Assembly (NCBI GenBank): GCA_003132305.1
Contig: PKXJ01000027.1
Span: 1-39,516, forward strand
Direction: 5' to 3'
Length of the DNA stretch: 39,516 bases
DNA from: Acidimicrobiaceae bacterium
GTDB lineage: Bacteria; Actinomycetota; Acidimicrobiia; Acidimicrobiales; RAAP-2
The position numbers and the translations under genes were made by a program. Shown one piece after another: positions 17,081 to 25,789 of the stretch (its first letter is position 1; every line of letters starts with the position of its first letter). The notes under the pieces were generated by a model that did no database searches, had not been told where the DNA came from, and saw nothing but the letters and a program-made list of their open reading frames with translations.

Positions 17081-18448
17081 GTGTCCTCCTTCGTCGACAG
17101 CGCGCAACTTCACGCCAAAGCCGGAAACGGCGGCGCGGGTTGCGTAAGTTTTCGCCGTGAGGCCCACGTCGCCAAGGGCGGTCCCGACGGCGGCGACGGC
17201 GGCAAGGGCGGCGACGTCTGGCTCGAGGCCGACCACAACCAGGCCTCGCTGCTGGGCTTTCGCGATCATCCCTTTCGCCGCGGTACCGACGGCCAGCACG
17301 GCACCTCGAAGCGTCAGCACGGCTCGAGGGGAAAAGACGTCGTGGTCTCGGTGCCCGTGGGCACCATGGTCTACGACGCCGAGGGCGAACTCCTCATCGA
17401 CCTGAAGGGCCCGGGCGACCGCTGGCTCGCCGCCGAAGGGGGACTGGGCGGACAGGGCAACGCTCGATTTCTCTCGAATCAACGTCGCGCGCCGGCCTTC
17501 GCCGAGCAGGGTGAGATCGGTGAAGAGCGCTGGTTTGACCTCGAGTTGAAACTTCAAGCCGACGTCGCGCTGATCGGCTTTCCGAACGTGGGCAAGTCCA
17601 CGCTCATCTCGCGCGTGTCGGCCGCGCGACCCAAGATCGCCGACTATCCCTTCACCACCCTGGTGCCCAACCTCGCCGTCGTGCGCGTGGGCGCGAGGTC
17701 CGCTCGACCGAGTGACGCCACCGAATTTGTCATGGCCGACATCCCCGGGCTCATCGAGGGCGCGGCCGAGGGCCGAGGACTCGGTCACGACTTCTTGCGT
17801 CACGTGGAGCGCGCCCGAGTGCTCTGCGTTCTGGTCGATCTCTCGGAGATGGCACCGCGCTCGCCCGCCGAACAGCTCGACGTGTTGCTCGGCGAGCTCG
17901 GGGACTATCAGGCGGATCTGTTGGCGCGCCCGCGCGTCGTCGTGGGCTCGAAGGGCGACGTCGCGGCGTACGAACTCGAGGGCGTCGAGAGTATCTCCGC
18001 CGTAACGGGTGAGGGAGTCGACCAGTTAGTGGGTACGTTGGCGCGACTCGTCACGAGCGCGCGCAACGAAGAAGCCGACGCGCTCGAGCACGAGATCGTC
18101 GTGCACCGGCCCGTGGCCGAGGAGATCACGCTCGAGCGTGACGGACCGAGCGCCTGGACGGTGCACGGTCGCGCGGCCCGACGCGCGGTTCGCTTTCAAG
18201 ATCTCACCGACGATCAGGCCCTCGCCGAGATCATCCATCGACTCCGCGAACTCGGGGTCGAGCGCCTTCTCACGCGCGCGGGCGTGCGCGACGGCGACGT
18301 CGTCACCGTCGGGGCGCTCTCCTTTGAGTGGTGGCGTGACGAAGTGGGCACGGGACTCGACCGCGGCGAGCACCATCGCGCTACTCGTCGTGAGCGGCTC
18401 GCTCGTCACGGCCGACTCGATCTTGGAGGGAGTGACGACGAGTCGTAG
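17081..18448 (+). CDS. obgE: GTPase Obg/CgtA
   Basis: The 455-aa ribosome-associated GTPase works in large-subunit assembly and growth control. The N-terminal glycine-rich Obg fold spans about 1-158 (AGNGGAGCVSFRREAHVAKG, GGDGGKGGDVWLEAD). The G domain has GFPNVGKST near 167-175, the YPFTT switch I, and DIPGLIEGAAEGRGLG as G3. The NKxD equivalent is degenerate, reading GSKGD. A C-terminal OCT domain covers about 345-425. The start is GTG 17081. The end overlaps the likely proB start by 17 nt, matching the widespread rplU-rpmA-obgE-proB-proA order, interrupted here. Confidence 0.96.
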   Translation: MSSFVDSAQLHAKAGNGGAGCVSFRREAHVAKGGPDGGDGGKGGDVWLEADHNQASLLGFRDHPFRRGTDGQHGTSKRQHGSRGKDVVVSVPVGTMVYDAEGELLIDLKGPGDRWLAAEGGLGGQGNARFLSNQRRAPAFAEQGEIGEERWFDLELKLQADVALIGFPNVGKSTLISRVSAARPKIADYPFTTLVPNLAVVRVGARSARPSDATEFVMADIPGLIEGAAEGRGLGHDFLRHVERARVLCVLVDLSEMAPRSPAEQLDVLLGELGDYQADLLARPRVVVGSKGDVAAYELEGVESISAVTGEGVDQLVGTLARLVTSARNEEADALEHEIVVHRPVAEEITLERDGPSAWTVHGRAARRAVRFQDLTDDQALAEIIHRLRELGVERLLTRAGVRDGDVVTVGALSFEWWRDEVGTGLDRGEHHRATRRERLARHGRLDLGGSDDES

Positions 18449-19505
18449 CGTGGTCGTCAAGATCGGCACGTCGTCGGTCACCGACGACGGGGGCAACGTC
18501 GCCTACGACGTGTTGGTGAACGTCGCGGCCGACGTCGTCGCGCTTCGCGATGAAGGTTGGTCCGTCGTGGTCGTGACCTCGGGGGCCATCACGGCCGGTT
18601 GGTCCGAAGTCGGCAACGCGCGACCGCGTCCGCGCGACGCGGTCACCCTCCAGGCGGTCTCGGCCGTGGGCCAGCCGCTTTTGATGCACGCGTGGCGCAA
18701 CGCCTTTGGCGAACACGGCGCCGCCGTGGGTCAAGTGTTGCTCGCGCCGTTGGACTTTTCCCATCGAGGTCAGTACCTGCACGCGCGCGGCACGCTCGAA
18801 GCGCTGGCGACGTTGCACGTCGTGGCGATCGTGAACGAGAACGACGCCGTCGCCGACGAAGAGATCCGCTTTGGTGACAACGACCGTCTCGCGGCGCTGG
18901 TGGCCAATCTGGTGGGCGCGTCGCACCTGGTGCTCTTGACGGACACGGACGGACTGCTCACCGCCGATCCCCGCGTGGACGCCTCAGCCACGTTGATCGA
19001 AGAGGTCACGGCCTTTGACGCCGATCTCCTCGAAGCGGCTGGCACCAGTCGCTCGGGCGTGGGCAGTGGCGGCATGGCGTCGAAGCTCGCGGCGGCGCAC
19101 ATGGCCACGTGGTCCGGCGTTACGACCATCATCGCGCCGGCTCGCGCGAGTCACGCGCTGCGCCAAGCGCTCGATGGTCGCGCCGGCTTTGGCACGACGT
19201 TCGCCGCGCGGCCCGAACGACTGTCGGCGAGAAAGTCGTGGATCGCCTTCGCCGTCGCCAGTCGGGGGTCGCTCACCATTAATCAAGGGGCGCTGCAGGC
19301 GCTCGAGCATCACGGACGCAGTCTGTTGCGCGTGGGGGTCGAGTCCTACGCCGGATCGTTCGTCGAAGGTGACGCCGTTGACGTGAAGGGACCCGAGGGC
19401 GACACGTTCGCCAAGGGACTGGTGCGCGTGTCGGCGGAGTCTTTCGCCGACGGCGACGACGTGGTCGTGCATCGCGACGATCTCGTTCTCCTACGTCGTA
19501 CGTAA
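18432..19505 (+). CDS. proB: Glutamate 5-kinase
   Basis: The 357-aa product phosphorylates glutamate with ATP, the first step of proline synthesis. The amino-acid kinase domain opens with VVVKIGTSSVTDDGG. It continues with TSGAITAGW, the VNENDAV segment, FGDNDRLAALVANLVGA and SGVGSGGMASKLAAA. A C-terminal PUA domain covers about 270-350. The start is uncertain. GTG 18432 has GGAGGG too close (1 nt), while GTG 18450, just after the obgE stop, would give VVVKIG at the very N-terminus with the same GGAGGG 19 nt away. The frame itself is open much further upstream in obgE. proA follows after 22 bp. Confidence 0.93.
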   Translation: MTTSRSVVVKIGTSSVTDDGGNVAYDVLVNVAADVVALRDEGWSVVVVTSGAITAGWSEVGNARPRPRDAVTLQAVSAVGQPLLMHAWRNAFGEHGAAVGQVLLAPLDFSHRGQYLHARGTLEALATLHVVAIVNENDAVADEEIRFGDNDRLAALVANLVGASHLVLLTDTDGLLTADPRVDASATLIEEVTAFDADLLEAAGTSRSGVGSGGMASKLAAAHMATWSGVTTIIAPARASHALRQALDGRAGFGTTFAARPERLSARKSWIAFAVASRGSLTINQGALQALEHHGRSLLRVGVESYAGSFVEGDAVDVKGPEGDTFAKGLVRVSAESFADGDDVVVHRDDLVLLRRT

Positions 19506-19515
19506 CGACGGCCAT

Positions 19516-19521
19516 TACGCT
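19516..19521 (+). promoter_or_regulatory. -10-like box TACGCT of proA (leaderless type)
   Basis: TACGCT in the short proB-proA gap ends 6 nt before ATG 19528, with no ribosome binding site between them. proA may therefore be transcribed separately as a leaderless mRNA in addition to readthrough from proB. Confidence 0.5.
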
Positions 19522-19527
19522 TGGTCT

Positions 19528-20763
19528 ATGACGACGCGTGCATTGGCCACCCAGGGAGCCGCGGTGAAGCGCGCGGCCGTGGAACTCGGCCAGGCCTCGG
19601 ATGAGTCGCGTCAAGCCGTCCTTCGTCACGTCGCCGATCGTCTCGAAGAGGTGCGCGACGAGCTCTTGAAAGTAAACGCCCAAGAAGTTGGCGACTACCA
19701 CGAGTCCGGTCCCGGTCGTGACCGATTGACCTTGACGAAAGACCGCGTGCTCGCCATGTCGAGCGCCCTGCGAGAGATCGCCGAGGCGCCCGATCCGCTC
19801 TTCGAGACCCTGGACCAGAGCACTCGAGCGAACGGACTGCGCGTCGAACGACTGCGCGTGCCACTGGGCGTCATTGGGGTGGTCTACGAAAATCGCCCGA
19901 ACGTCACGAGCGACGTCGCGGGACTGTGCGTGCGAAGCGGCAACGCGGCGTTCTTGCGAGGTTCCTCGACGGCGCTTCGCACCAACGCGTTCATCGTCGG
20001 TCTCTGGCACGAGGCGCTCGAAAAGGAAGGTCTTCTCGCGGCCGGCGTCTCGCTCGTCGAAGACCCCTCGCACGAGACCGTGACGGCCTTCATGCAACTC
20101 ACGGACGTGCTGGACTGTCTCATCCCTCGAGGCGGGCCGAGCCTGATCGCCGCCATGCGCGAGCACGCGCGCGTTCCCTACGTGCTCGACGGCGACGGCA
20201 ACTGTCATATCTACGTCGACGACTCCGCGCGACTCGACCGGGCGGTGGCCATCGTGAAGAACGCCAAGACCTCTCGTCCGGGGGTCTGCAACGCCGCCGA
20301 GACGTTGATCGTGCACGAAGCGGTCGCGGCGACATTCTTGCCGGCGCTCGCCCAAGCGATGCCCGACGTCGAACTTCGAGCCGACGAGCGCGCGCGGGTC
20401 TTTCTTCCCGGCGCGACGCCCGCGAGTGAGGAGGACTTCGCCCGAGAGTTCCTCGATTTGATTCTGGCCGTCAAGGTGGTGTCGTCGCTCGACGAGGCCG
20501 TTGCCCACGTCGCGACCTTTGGCACGGGCCACAGTGAGGCCATCCTCACCGAAGACGCGACGCACGCCGACGCGTGGATCCGAAGAGTCGACGCCGCGGC
20601 CGTCCTGGTGAACGCCTCGACGAGGTTCATTGACGGCGGCGAGTTGGGGCTCGGCGCCGAGGTCGGCATCTCGACCCAGAAGCTGCACGCGCGTGGTCCG
20701 ATGGGCCTGCGCGAGCTGACGTGTTTGAAGTGGGTCGTACGAGGAGAGGGACAGATTCGATGA
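19528..20763 (+). CDS. proA: Glutamate-5-semialdehyde dehydrogenase (gamma-glutamyl phosphate reductase)
   Basis: The 411-aa NADPH-dependent reductase turns gamma-glutamyl phosphate into glutamate semialdehyde, the second step of proline synthesis. Family marks are LRVPLGVIGVVYENRPNVT near 111-129, the GNAAFLRGSS segment, the PRGG loop, and the active-site cysteine in RPGVCNAAETL near residue 255. The C-terminus has INASTRF-like VNASTRFIDGGELGLGAEVGIST. The frame ends in TGA 20761-20763, overlapping the ATG of the following MoxR gene by 4 nt. All of it looks intact. Confidence 0.97.
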   Translation: MTTRALATQGAAVKRAAVELGQASDESRQAVLRHVADRLEEVRDELLKVNAQEVGDYHESGPGRDRLTLTKDRVLAMSSALREIAEAPDPLFETLDQSTRANGLRVERLRVPLGVIGVVYENRPNVTSDVAGLCVRSGNAAFLRGSSTALRTNAFIVGLWHEALEKEGLLAAGVSLVEDPSHETVTAFMQLTDVLDCLIPRGGPSLIAAMREHARVPYVLDGDGNCHIYVDDSARLDRAVAIVKNAKTSRPGVCNAAETLIVHEAVAATFLPALAQAMPDVELRADERARVFLPGATPASEEDFAREFLDLILAVKVVSSLDEAVAHVATFGTGHSEAILTEDATHADAWIRRVDAAAVLVNASTRFIDGGELGLGAEVGISTQKLHARGPMGLRELTCLKWVVRGEGQIR

Positions 20764-21707
20764 GTGCCTTAGATCCGAGAGAAGAGCTCGCCCGACGACT
20801 CGGTCTCTCGAGCGTGCCGCCGGTGCGCTTCGAGTCACCCGACGAGGTTCAAAAGCTTCTCGCGGAGAACGACTACTTGAGCGACGACGCCATCGCGTCG
20901 GTCATCTACCTGGCCGATCGCCTGGCCAAGCCCGTCCTCGTCGAAGGTCCGGCCGGCACCGGCAAGACGGCCCTCGCCAAAGCCGTCGCGGACTCACTCG
21001 GCGCGCGACTCATTCGACTCCAGTGCTACGAGGGCCTCGATGAGTCCAAGGCCCTCTACGAGTGGAACTATCGCAAGCAACTCCTGCGCATCCAGGCCGG
21101 GCGGCCCGAGGGCGCCGGCAGCGAAGAGTGGCACGACCTCGAAGAGGACATCTTCGCCGAGGAGTTCATGCTGACGCGTCCCCTCCTGGAGGCCATCTCG
21201 GCGAGCGACCCGGTGGTGCTGCTCATCGACGAGGTCGACCGCGTGGAACTCGAGACCGAGGCGCTGATGTTGGAGATCCTCTCGGAGTACCAAGTCTCCA
21301 TCCCCGAACTCGGGACGATTCGCGCCAAGCAGATCCCCATGGTGTTCTTAACGTCGAACAACACCCGCGAGCTCTCCGAAGCGCTGAAGCGCCGCTGTCT
21401 CTACCTCTACGTGGGCTATCCGACCGTTGAGCGAGAGCGCGACATCATTCTTTCGCGCGTGCCGGGCATCTCGAGCGCCCTGGCCGAGCAGATCGCCCAG
21501 GTGGTGCGGTCGCTGCGCACGATCGATCTGAAAAAGGCGCCGTCGGTGTCCGAGACCCTGGACTGGGCGCGCACGCTGGTGGTGCTCGGTCGCAGCGAGA
21601 TCGGCGACCAGGACGCCGCGGCGACGTTGCACATCTTGTTGAAGTACCAGTCCGACATCGAGCGCGCCACCAAAGAGTTGCTCGGTCGCTCGAGGCCCGT
21701 TGCTTAA
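20760..21707 (+). CDS. MoxR-type AAA+ ATPase
   Basis: The 315-aa AAA+ ATPase of the MoxR/CoxD type is thought to act as a chaperone that activates metal enzymes or complexes together with a VWA-domain partner. Walker A is EGPAGTGKT at 62-70, Walker B is VVLLIDEVDRVE near 154-165, and sensor 1 is MVFLTSNNTRELS. The start is ATG 20760 overlapping the proA stop (ATGA), with GGAGAGGGA upstream; a TTG at 20721 in the same frame is less likely. The next gene encodes a CoxE-like VWA protein and overlaps by 8 nt, the typical MoxR-VWA pair. No carbon monoxide dehydrogenase or methanol dehydrogenase genes are nearby, so the client is unknown. Confidence 0.9.
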   Translation: MSALDPREELARRLGLSSVPPVRFESPDEVQKLLAENDYLSDDAIASVIYLADRLAKPVLVEGPAGTGKTALAKAVADSLGARLIRLQCYEGLDESKALYEWNYRKQLLRIQAGRPEGAGSEEWHDLEEDIFAEEFMLTRPLLEAISASDPVVLLIDEVDRVELETEALMLEILSEYQVSIPELGTIRAKQIPMVFLTSNNTRELSEALKRRCLYLYVGYPTVERERDIILSRVPGISSALAEQIAQVVRSLRTIDLKKAPSVSETLDWARTLVVLGRSEIGDQDAAATLHILLKYQSDIERATKELLGRSRPVA

Positions 21708-23130
21708 CCTGCTCGGCGACTTCATTGGCGAACTTCGCGCCGCCGGGATTCCGGTGTCGATGAGTGAGCACGTGGACGCGGCGCGCGCCGTCGGGGTGAT
21801 CAACCTGGGCGATCGGTCGCTGCTGCGAGCGACCCTCGGCGCCACGCTCGTCAAGGACGGCGATCACCTGTCGGTCTTTCACACCGCGTTCGACGTGTAC
21901 TTCTCGATACGTTCGTGGGAGAGTGCCGAGGCGCTGTTGGGTGAGCTCGACGTGGACCAGGGTGAGAGTGACGGCGCGGCGGGCGCCGCCGGACCGGGCC
22001 AGTCGCGAGGTCAAGGCGGCGCGGGCTCGTCCCTGAGTGCCCAAGAGCTTTCCGAACTGCTCTTTCGGGCGCTCCTCGACGGCGACGTGAACGCGATGCG
22101 TCTGGGCGCGAACGAAGCGGTCTCGCGCTACGCGGGCATGGAACCGGGGCGACCGGTCGGGGGGACCTACTACCTCTACCGGACGTTACGTAACCTCGAA
22201 CTCGAGGCCCTCGAACAGCGACTGCTCGCGGGCACGCTCGGCGAGAACCCCGACGAACTCGCCCAGCGATTGGCGCACGACGACGTGACGGCCCGGATCG
22301 AACAGTTGAAGGCTGAGATCGAACGAGAGATTCGTGAGCGTCTCGTCGACGACCGCGGATCCGAGGCGCTGGCGAAGTCGGTGCGCAAGCCCCTGCCCGA
22401 AGACCTCGACGTGATGCACGCCAATCGTGAAGAGATGGCCCAGCTCGAGCGCGCGCTGCGACCGCTCAGTCGAAAGCTCGCGGTGCGCCTGGCGCGCCGG
22501 CGCCGCCGCCGCCGCCGCGGTCCGGTCGATCTTCGCCACACCGTGCGGCGCAGTCTGTCGACCGGCGGCGTGCCGCTCGACCTGCGCTTCAAGCCGCCGC
22601 GCCCCGCCAAGCCCGAGATCTTCGTGATTGCCGACGTCTCGGGTTCGGTGGCCTCGTTTGCTCGCTTCACCCTGCACCTGGTGCACGCCATCAGCTCGCA
22701 GTTCTCCAAGGTGCGCAGTTTCGTCTTCGTGGACGGCCTCGACGAGGTGACGCGTCTCTTTGACGGGGTCGAAGATCCCGCCGACGCGGTGGCGCGCATC
22801 AACGCCGAAGCGGACGTGATCGCCTTCGACGGCCACTCGGACTACGGGCGAGCGTTCACCACCTTTCACGATCACTACGCCAAGGACCTCACCAAGCGTT
22901 CGACGGTGTTGATACTCGGCGACGCGCGCAACAACTACCACGAGGCCCACGCCGAAGTGCTCGCCGATCTGCACTACCGCGCCAAGGCCGTCTACTGGCT
23001 CAATCCCGAACCGACGAGTTACTGGAACAGCGGGGACTCCATCGTGTCGCAGTACGCGCCGTACTGTGATCGGGTGATTGAGTGTCGGACCCTTCGCCAA
23101 CTCGAGGCGTTCGTCGGAGAGTTGGCGTGA
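21700..23130 (+). CDS. VWA domain protein, CoxE-like
   Basis: The 476-aa partner of the MoxR ATPase. The N-terminal half is helical and charged, with a Gly/Ala/Ser-rich linker at about 92-112 and a run of seven arginines at about 267-273. A von Willebrand A domain follows, with the MIDAS motif DVSGS (Asp312, Ser314, Ser316), DGLDEVTRLF, and DGHSDYGRAF as the threonine/aspartate part. The C-terminus reads YWLNPEP and resembles CoxE family members. The start is the TTG at 21700, inside the last codons of the MoxR gene, and no better start is seen; coupling is likely. The stop overlaps the phosphatase gene start (GTGA). Confidence 0.87.
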   Translation: MLNLLGDFIGELRAAGIPVSMSEHVDAARAVGVINLGDRSLLRATLGATLVKDGDHLSVFHTAFDVYFSIRSWESAEALLGELDVDQGESDGAAGAAGPGQSRGQGGAGSSLSAQELSELLFRALLDGDVNAMRLGANEAVSRYAGMEPGRPVGGTYYLYRTLRNLELEALEQRLLAGTLGENPDELAQRLAHDDVTARIEQLKAEIEREIRERLVDDRGSEALAKSVRKPLPEDLDVMHANREEMAQLERALRPLSRKLAVRLARRRRRRRRGPVDLRHTVRRSLSTGGVPLDLRFKPPRPAKPEIFVIADVSGSVASFARFTLHLVHAISSQFSKVRSFVFVDGLDEVTRLFDGVEDPADAVARINAEADVIAFDGHSDYGRAFTTFHDHYAKDLTKRSTVLILGDARNNYHEAHAEVLADLHYRAKAVYWLNPEPTSYWNSGDSIVSQYAPYCDRVIECRTLRQLEAFVGELA

Positions 23131-23813
23131 GCCTCGGCGAACTCCTCCCACCCGAAGGATTTCGCCAGCGCGGTCCCTTACCGAGCGGGACGCGTCTAGT
23201 GATGATTCGCCACGGCGAGTGCGTCGCCAACGCGCGGGGTTTCGCGGGGGGACCCCTCGGGGACGGGGGACTGACCGAACGAGGTCGCGCGCAGGCCAGC
23301 GCACTCGCCCGGCGGCTCTCACTGACCCACGAGCTCGCCACGGCCAAGGCCTTCTACACCTCGACGCTGCCGCGGGCCATCGAAACGGGCGCCGTCGTGT
23401 TTCCGGTGATCAACCCGCATCTCGAGGTTGTGGCCGACGAGTCGCTGTGCGAACTCGGCGTCGGCGAGGCGGACGGCCTGACGTGGCTGCAGATCGCCGA
23501 GCGCTACGTGGTACCCGACTGGGACGAGGATCCCTCCAAGACCAACGTGCCCGGCGGCGAATCACTGCTGGGTTTCTTTCAACGCTGCGTTGACGCGATC
23601 GATCGCCTCATAGAACGACACCCGCGAGAGTTGGTCGTGCTCGTCGTGCACGGCGGCTTCATCGAGCAGGCGTTGAAGCTCTACCAGGGACTGAGCGGCG
23701 CCGTGCGACTGCGACCACGAATTGACTACTGCTCGATGAGCGAGATCGAGTTCGACGGCGCGCGGCGCCGGCTCCTTCGTTACAACGACCTCTCGCCGAT
23801 GGGCGTCGAGTAA
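23127..23813 (+). CDS. Histidine phosphatase (phosphoglycerate mutase-like) family protein
   Basis: The 228-aa member of the histidine phosphatase superfamily has the catalytic LVMIRHGE motif near residues 25-32, the second arginine in [10 protein letters not shown], the acidic residue in [12 protein letters not shown], and the second histidine in [11 protein letters not shown]. This catalytic core is complete. The product could dephosphorylate a metabolite or protein; the true substrate is unknown. Start GTG 23127 overlaps the VWA stop by 4 nt and has GGAGAG upstream. The frame continues further upstream but inside the VWA gene. Its last 34 nt overlap the convergent DAHP synthase gene. Tight coupling suggests a shared task with the MoxR/VWA pair. 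Confidence 0.9.
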   Translation: MSLGELLPPEGFRQRGPLPSGTRLVMIRHGECVANARGFAGGPLGDGGLTERGRAQASALARRLSLTHELATAKAFYTSTLPRAIETGAVVFPVINPHLEVVADESLCELGVGEADGLTWLQIAERYVVPDWDEDPSKTNVPGGESLLGFFQRCVDAIDRLIERHPRELVVLVVHGGFIEQALKLYQGLSGAVRLRPRIDYCSMSEIEFDGARRRLLRYNDLSPMGVE

Positions 23814-25162
23814 CGCTGCAGGTACTCGGCCACGTGAAAGGCCATGTCGAGCGCCTGGGTGGCGTTGAGTCGGGGATCACAGATCGAGGTGTAGTTCTGG
23901 TTGAGGTCGGACTCGTCGAGACGAGAGCCCCCGCCCAGGCACTCCGTGACGTCGTCACCGGTGAGCTCCACGTGGAGGCCGCCGGGCCAGGTGCCGAGCG
24001 CCTGGTGGATCAGGAAGTACTGCGAGGTCTCGGAGAGCACGTCGTCGAAGCGACGGGTCTTCTGCCCGCCCGACGCGACGAAGGTGTTGCCGTGCATCGG
24101 GTCGCAGGTCCACAGTTCCCGGCGACCGTCGTCGCGCAGGGCCTCCACCAGTGGGGGCAGTAGTTCACTGACGCGGTCGTGGCCCATGCGCGCGATCAAC
24201 GTCAGACGGCCGGGTTGGTTCACGGGATTGAGGACGTCGACGAGACGGCGCAGTTCGTCCACGCCCATGGTGGGCCCGACTTTGAGACCGAGCGGGTTCG
24301 ACACGCCGCGCAGGAAGTTCACGTGCGCGCCGTCGAGCTGGCGGGTGCGGTCGCCAATCCACAACAGGTGCGCGGAGCAGTCGTACCAGTCGCCGGTGAG
24401 CGAGTCCTGTCGCGTCAGCGCCTGCTCGTAGTTCAAGATCAACGCTTCGTGACTGGTGTAGAAGTCGACGCTCTGCAGGGCGCCTTCGGCGTGCAGGTCG
24501 ATCCCGCAGGCCTTCATGAACTGCAGGGCCCGCTCGATCTCGTCCGCGATCACCTCGTAACGCTTGCCCTCGAGTGAGTTCGCCACGAACTCTTGGTTCC
24601 ACGCGTGCACTCGCGAGAGATCGGCGAAGCCCCCGGTCGTAAAGGCGCGCAGCAGGTTGAGCGTCGAGACGCTCTGGTGGTAGGCGCCGAGGAGTCGTTC
24701 GGGGTCGGGGCGGCGCGCTTGGGCGTCGAACTCTTCGGAGTTGACGATGTGCCCGCGAAAGGCCTCGAGGCGCTCGCCGTCGTGCTCCTCGTACTCCTCG
24801 GTGCGGGGCTTGGCGAACTGGCCCGCGATGCGCCCCACTTTGATCACCGGCACGCCGGCCGCGTAGGTCAGCGCCACGGCCATCTGCAAGATGACCTTTA
24901 ACTTGTCGCGAATGGTGTCGGCCGAACTCTCGTAGAAGGACTCGGCGCAGTCGCCGGCCTGCAACAAAAAGGCCTTGCCACTGGCGACCAGGGCCAGGTG
25001 TTCTTGGAGGCGGCGAGCCTCGCCGGCGAAGACGAGCGGTGGCTTGTTGGCGAGTTCTCTCTCCACGCGCTCGAGGTGCTCGAGGTCGGGCCAGGTGGGA
25101 CTTTGCGAAATCGGTAACTCACGCCACGAGCGCGGTGTCCATTCGAGTGACGTGGTCTCCAT
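23780..25162 (-). CDS. aroG: 3-deoxy-7-phosphoheptulonate synthase, class II
   Basis: The 460-aa class II DAHP synthase condenses phosphoenolpyruvate and erythrose 4-phosphate in the first step of the shikimate pathway. The metal-binding cysteine is in [10 protein letters not shown] (Cys72). [38 protein letters not shown] and [10 protein letters not shown] are diagnostic of the class. The start is ATG 25162-25160, with a promoter placed to make a leaderless mRNA. The C-terminal end overlaps the histidine phosphatase gene by 34 nt on the other strand. Class II enzymes are the common type in actinobacteria and plants. The gene is alone on its strand here. Confidence 0.95.
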   Translation of the reverse strand: METTSLEWTPRSWRELPISQSPTWPDLEHLERVERELANKPPLVFAGEARRLQEHLALVASGKAFLLQAGDCAESFYESSADTIRDKLKVILQMAVALTYAAGVPVIKVGRIAGQFAKPRTEEYEEHDGERLEAFRGHIVNSEEFDAQARRPDPERLLGAYHQSVSTLNLLRAFTTGGFADLSRVHAWNQEFVANSLEGKRYEVIADEIERALQFMKACGIDLHAEGALQSVDFYTSHEALILNYEQALTRQDSLTGDWYDCSAHLLWIGDRTRQLDGAHVNFLRGVSNPLGLKVGPTMGVDELRRLVDVLNPVNQPGRLTLIARMGHDRVSELLPPLVEALRDDGRRELWTCDPMHGNTFVASGGQKTRRFDDVLSETSQYFLIHQALGTWPGGLHVELTGDDVTECLGGGSRLDESDLNQNYTSICDPRLNATQALDMAFHVAEYLQRYSTPIGERSL

Positions 25163-25168
25163 CTACTA

Positions 25169-25198
25169 AGCGTAGGGGCTTCTCTTTGGAATGGTCAA
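25169..25198 (-). promoter_or_regulatory. Promoter of the DAHP synthase gene (-35 TTGACC, -10 TACGCT)
   Basis: On the minus strand TTGACC (25198-25193) and TACGCT (25174-25169) are 18 bp apart, the best -35/-10 pair in the window. The -10 ends 6 nt before ATG 25162, so the mRNA would be leaderless. It overlaps the nadD promoter region on the other strand, so the two genes may compete for RNA polymerase. Confidence 0.65.
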
Positions 25199-25203
25199 TC
25201 CAG

Positions 25204-25209
25204 TATCCT
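25204..25209 (+). promoter_or_regulatory. -10-like box TATCCT of nadD (leaderless type)
   Basis: TATCCT ends 6 nt before the GTG at 25216, with no ribosome binding site. It sits in the 53-bp divergent spacer with the DAHP synthase promoter. Confidence 0.5.
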
Positions 25210-25215
25210 TTGGCA

Positions 25216-25779
25216 GTGAAGGTTCGGCGACTCGGTCTCTTTGGTGGGACCTTTGACCCGCCGCACTTCGGTCACGTCGCCGCGCTCGAGGCCGCCGCGC
25301 GCAGCGGTCGCTTCGACCGTCTCCTGGTCACCGTGGCGGGCGATCCCTACCTGAAGAGCGCGGACGTCCGTCCGGCGGCGCTGCGACTCGCGATGGCGCA
25401 CGCGGCCTTTGACGACCTCGCGCTCGTGGAAGTCTCCGATCTCGAGATACGCCGCCAAGGGCCGTCCTACACCGTCGACACCGTGCGAGAACTGCTCGAG
25501 GACGTCGACGCCGTGGACCTCATCGTGGGTGCCGACCTGGCGACCCAACTCGACGGCTGGCACGAGGCTGAACTGATGCGTGAACTGGTGGCCGTGGGCA
25601 TCGTGCCGCGTCCGGGGTCTAAGAGCGTGGCGCCCGCGGGCTGGCGTTCCTACGAGATTCCCATGGACCCGGTGGACCTCTCGAGTACGTACATCCGTGA
25701 AATGTTCCTCAAACTGGAGAATCTCGGCGAATTCCTGCCCGCGAGGGTCATTCCGCTCTTCGAAGGGGCGCGAGGCTAA
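25216..25779 (+). CDS. nadD: Nicotinate-nucleotide adenylyltransferase
   Basis: The 187-aa enzyme adenylates nicotinate mononucleotide in NAD synthesis. The nucleotidyltransferase signature GGTFDPPHFGH lies at residues 10-20, and the C-terminal SSTYIRE motif (usually ISSTxIR) is near 156-162. The start GTG 25216 begins the protein just before the first beta strand; an open frame further upstream reaches 25039, inside the opposite gene, and is not supported. A small membrane protein and rsfS follow. The order proBA - nadD - rsfS is common in bacteria, here split by the MoxR cluster and the DAHP synthase gene. Confidence 0.95.
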   Translation: MKVRRLGLFGGTFDPPHFGHVAALEAAARSGRFDRLLVTVAGDPYLKSADVRPAALRLAMAHAAFDDLALVEVSDLEIRRQGPSYTVDTVRELLEDVDAVDLIVGADLATQLDGWHEAELMRELVAVGIVPRPGSKSVAPAGWRSYEIPMDPVDLSSTYIREMFLKLENLGEFLPARVIPLFEGARG

Positions 25780-25782
25780 AGT
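25777..25782 (+). promoter_or_regulatory. -10-like box TAAAGT of the small membrane protein
   Basis: TAAAGT overlaps the nadD stop codon and ends 7 nt before ATG 25790. No ribosome binding site lies in the gap, so the small gene could start its own leaderless transcript. Confidence 0.4.
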
Positions 25783-25789
25783 CGACACG

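Noticed and set aside
20721-20759. TTG start of the MoxR gene inside proA
   Set aside because: ATG 20760 has a ribosome binding site, the usual N-terminus and the ATGA overlap.
19279-20838. A 519-aa open frame on the minus strand opposite proA and the end of proB
   Set aside because: It is a by-product of high GC and codon bias on the opposite strand; the sequence is rich in Arg, Gly, Val and His, has no family motif, and the plus strand encodes clear ProA and ProB.
22186-23322. A 378-aa open frame on the minus strand over the VWA gene
   Set aside because: Composition is Arg/Gly-rich with no recognisable domain, while the plus strand has the MIDAS motif and overlap-coupled neighbours.
25039-25215. 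Upstream extension of nadD
   Set aside because: It lies entirely opposite the DAHP synthase gene; the conserved family start and the -10-like box favour GTG 25216.
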